Assembly (NCBI GenBank): GCA_023485715.1
Contig: JAMCZG010000048.1
Coordinates: forward strand, 1-21,226
Reading direction: 5' to 3'
Length of the DNA stretch: 21,226 nt
Origin: Patescibacteria group bacterium
GTDB lineage: Bacteria > Patescibacteriota > Microgenomatia > Levybacterales > UBA12049
Part shown: positions 20,841 to 21,226 of the stretch, one piece after another
Numbering within the stretch: the stretch's first letter is position 1
Layout of the letters: every line of letters begins with the position of its first letter
Position numbers and translations under genes: made by a program
The notes under the pieces: model-generated
Told to the model about the DNA's origin: nothing
The model's database searches: none
Seen by the model: only the letters and a program-made list of their open reading frames with translations

Positions 20841-21226
20841 ATGGCAAAAGCCGCAACAAAACGGACAACTAAAAAAACATCTGCGCAAACTACAGAAAAA
20901 TTGTCCTCAGAAAATTCTAATTTAAACAGAAAAAGTAGCCCGATACTCAAAAAGATTACGAGTAATAAAGTTATATTGGTTTTAGGAATACTTATTGTTC
21001 TCGCGATTTTATACCTTAAAAAAGATTTGCTTATAGCTGCGACTGTTAACGGACAGCCGATTACCCGGATTTCGGTGGTATCCGAACTCGAGAGTCAAGC
21101 CGGAAAACAGGTATTGGACCAGATAGTAACAAAAACTCTTATTTTTCAGGAAGCAAAAAAACAAAACGTAAATGTAACGCAAAAAGATATCGATTCCGAA
21201 ATCGAAAAATTAAAAAAAGAACTCGA
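20841..21226 (+). CDS. Membrane-anchored SurA/PpiC-type peptidyl-prolyl isomerase (partial, 5' end only)
   Basis: 128 codons are seen before the right edge. A basic, low-complexity cytoplasmic N-terminus (1-38, rich in K, T and S) precedes a membrane helix (about 44-60, VILVLGILIVLAILYL). Then ATVNGQPITRISVVSELE and VLDQIVTKTLIFQEAKKQNV match the N-terminal chaperone domain of SurA/PrsA-type foldases, with a SEIEKLKKEL helix at the cut. The isomerase domain would lie beyond the window and is not seen. Such proteins help exported proteins fold outside the membrane, which fits the many exported products and SecG here. The start is ATG 20841, with a strong promoter six bases away. Confidence 0.8.
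   Translation, partial: MAKAATKRTTKKTSAQTTEKLSSENSNLNRKSSPILKKITSNKVILVLGILIVLAILYLKKDLLIAATVNGQPITRISVVSELESQAGKQVLDQIVTKTLIFQEAKKQNVNVTQKDIDSEIEKLKKEL

Noticed and set aside
1..21226. Recoded UGA (Gracilibacteria/Absconditabacteria code) and CRISPR arrays
   Set aside because: UGA terminates several intact genes at their family-expected ends. No regularly spaced direct repeats were seen anywhere in the window.

Overview
This AT-rich, gene-dense window looks like a chromosomal piece of a streamlined, uncultivated bacterium, most likely a Candidate Phyla Radiation member of the Microgenomates type. I infer this from the gene mix: small anchored membrane proteins, a LPG-synthase-like/DUF2079 fusion, an ATP-cone nuclease, a small GIY-YIG protein, and a secG next to an orphan solute-binding protein. 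Overlapping genes and very short leaders fit the same picture. UGA is used as an ordinary stop (for example dinB and the PlsC-like gene), so the UGA=Gly code of Gracilibacteria/Absconditabacteria does not apply. No stretch over 300 nt lacks a gene.

Layout. 1-1241 (-): a DUF1573 surface protein followed by a CcdA-type thiol transporter that runs off the left edge. 1325-4384 (+): a polysaccharide deacetylase, a PlsC-like acyltransferase and DNA polymerase IV, each behind its own -10 box. 4371-7677 (-): tRNA-Arg(TCG), a large LPG-synthase-TM/DUF2079 fusion and an ATP-cone/PD-(D/E)XK protein, probably one transcript. 7739-10142: an accessory-looking stretch with a small GIY-YIG nuclease, a GC-rich nested palindrome, tRNA-Lys(CTT), an 18-bp palindrome, a DUF4145 protein with a 55-codon overlapping ORF, a stand-alone sigma region-4-like protein, and a divergent unrecognised 195-aa gene. 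10152-11838 (-): AI-2E-family permease and RNase HII. 11916-14873 (+): a PF04020 membrane protein, YvcK, SecG and an anchored family-5 solute-binding protein. 14860-20746 (-): uvrA, a transglutaminase-like surface protein and uvrC in one operon. 20841-end (+): start of a membrane-anchored SurA/PpiC foldase.

How the parts fit. Envelope functions dominate (deacetylase, transglutaminase-like, SurA/PpiC, DUF1573/CcdA, SecG, SBP, GT-C-like fusion). Repair is the second theme (dinB, rnhB, uvrA, uvrC), but both excision genes are abnormal: uvrA is broken by a frameshift and uvrC lacks its C-terminal HhH domain. Many first genes have a consensus-like -10 box only 6-12 nt before the start codon and no Shine-Dalgarno, which suggests leaderless mRNAs. 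The one clear Shine-Dalgarno lies before uvrC, whose start is inside another gene. All family assignments come from reading motifs by eye; no database search was run.
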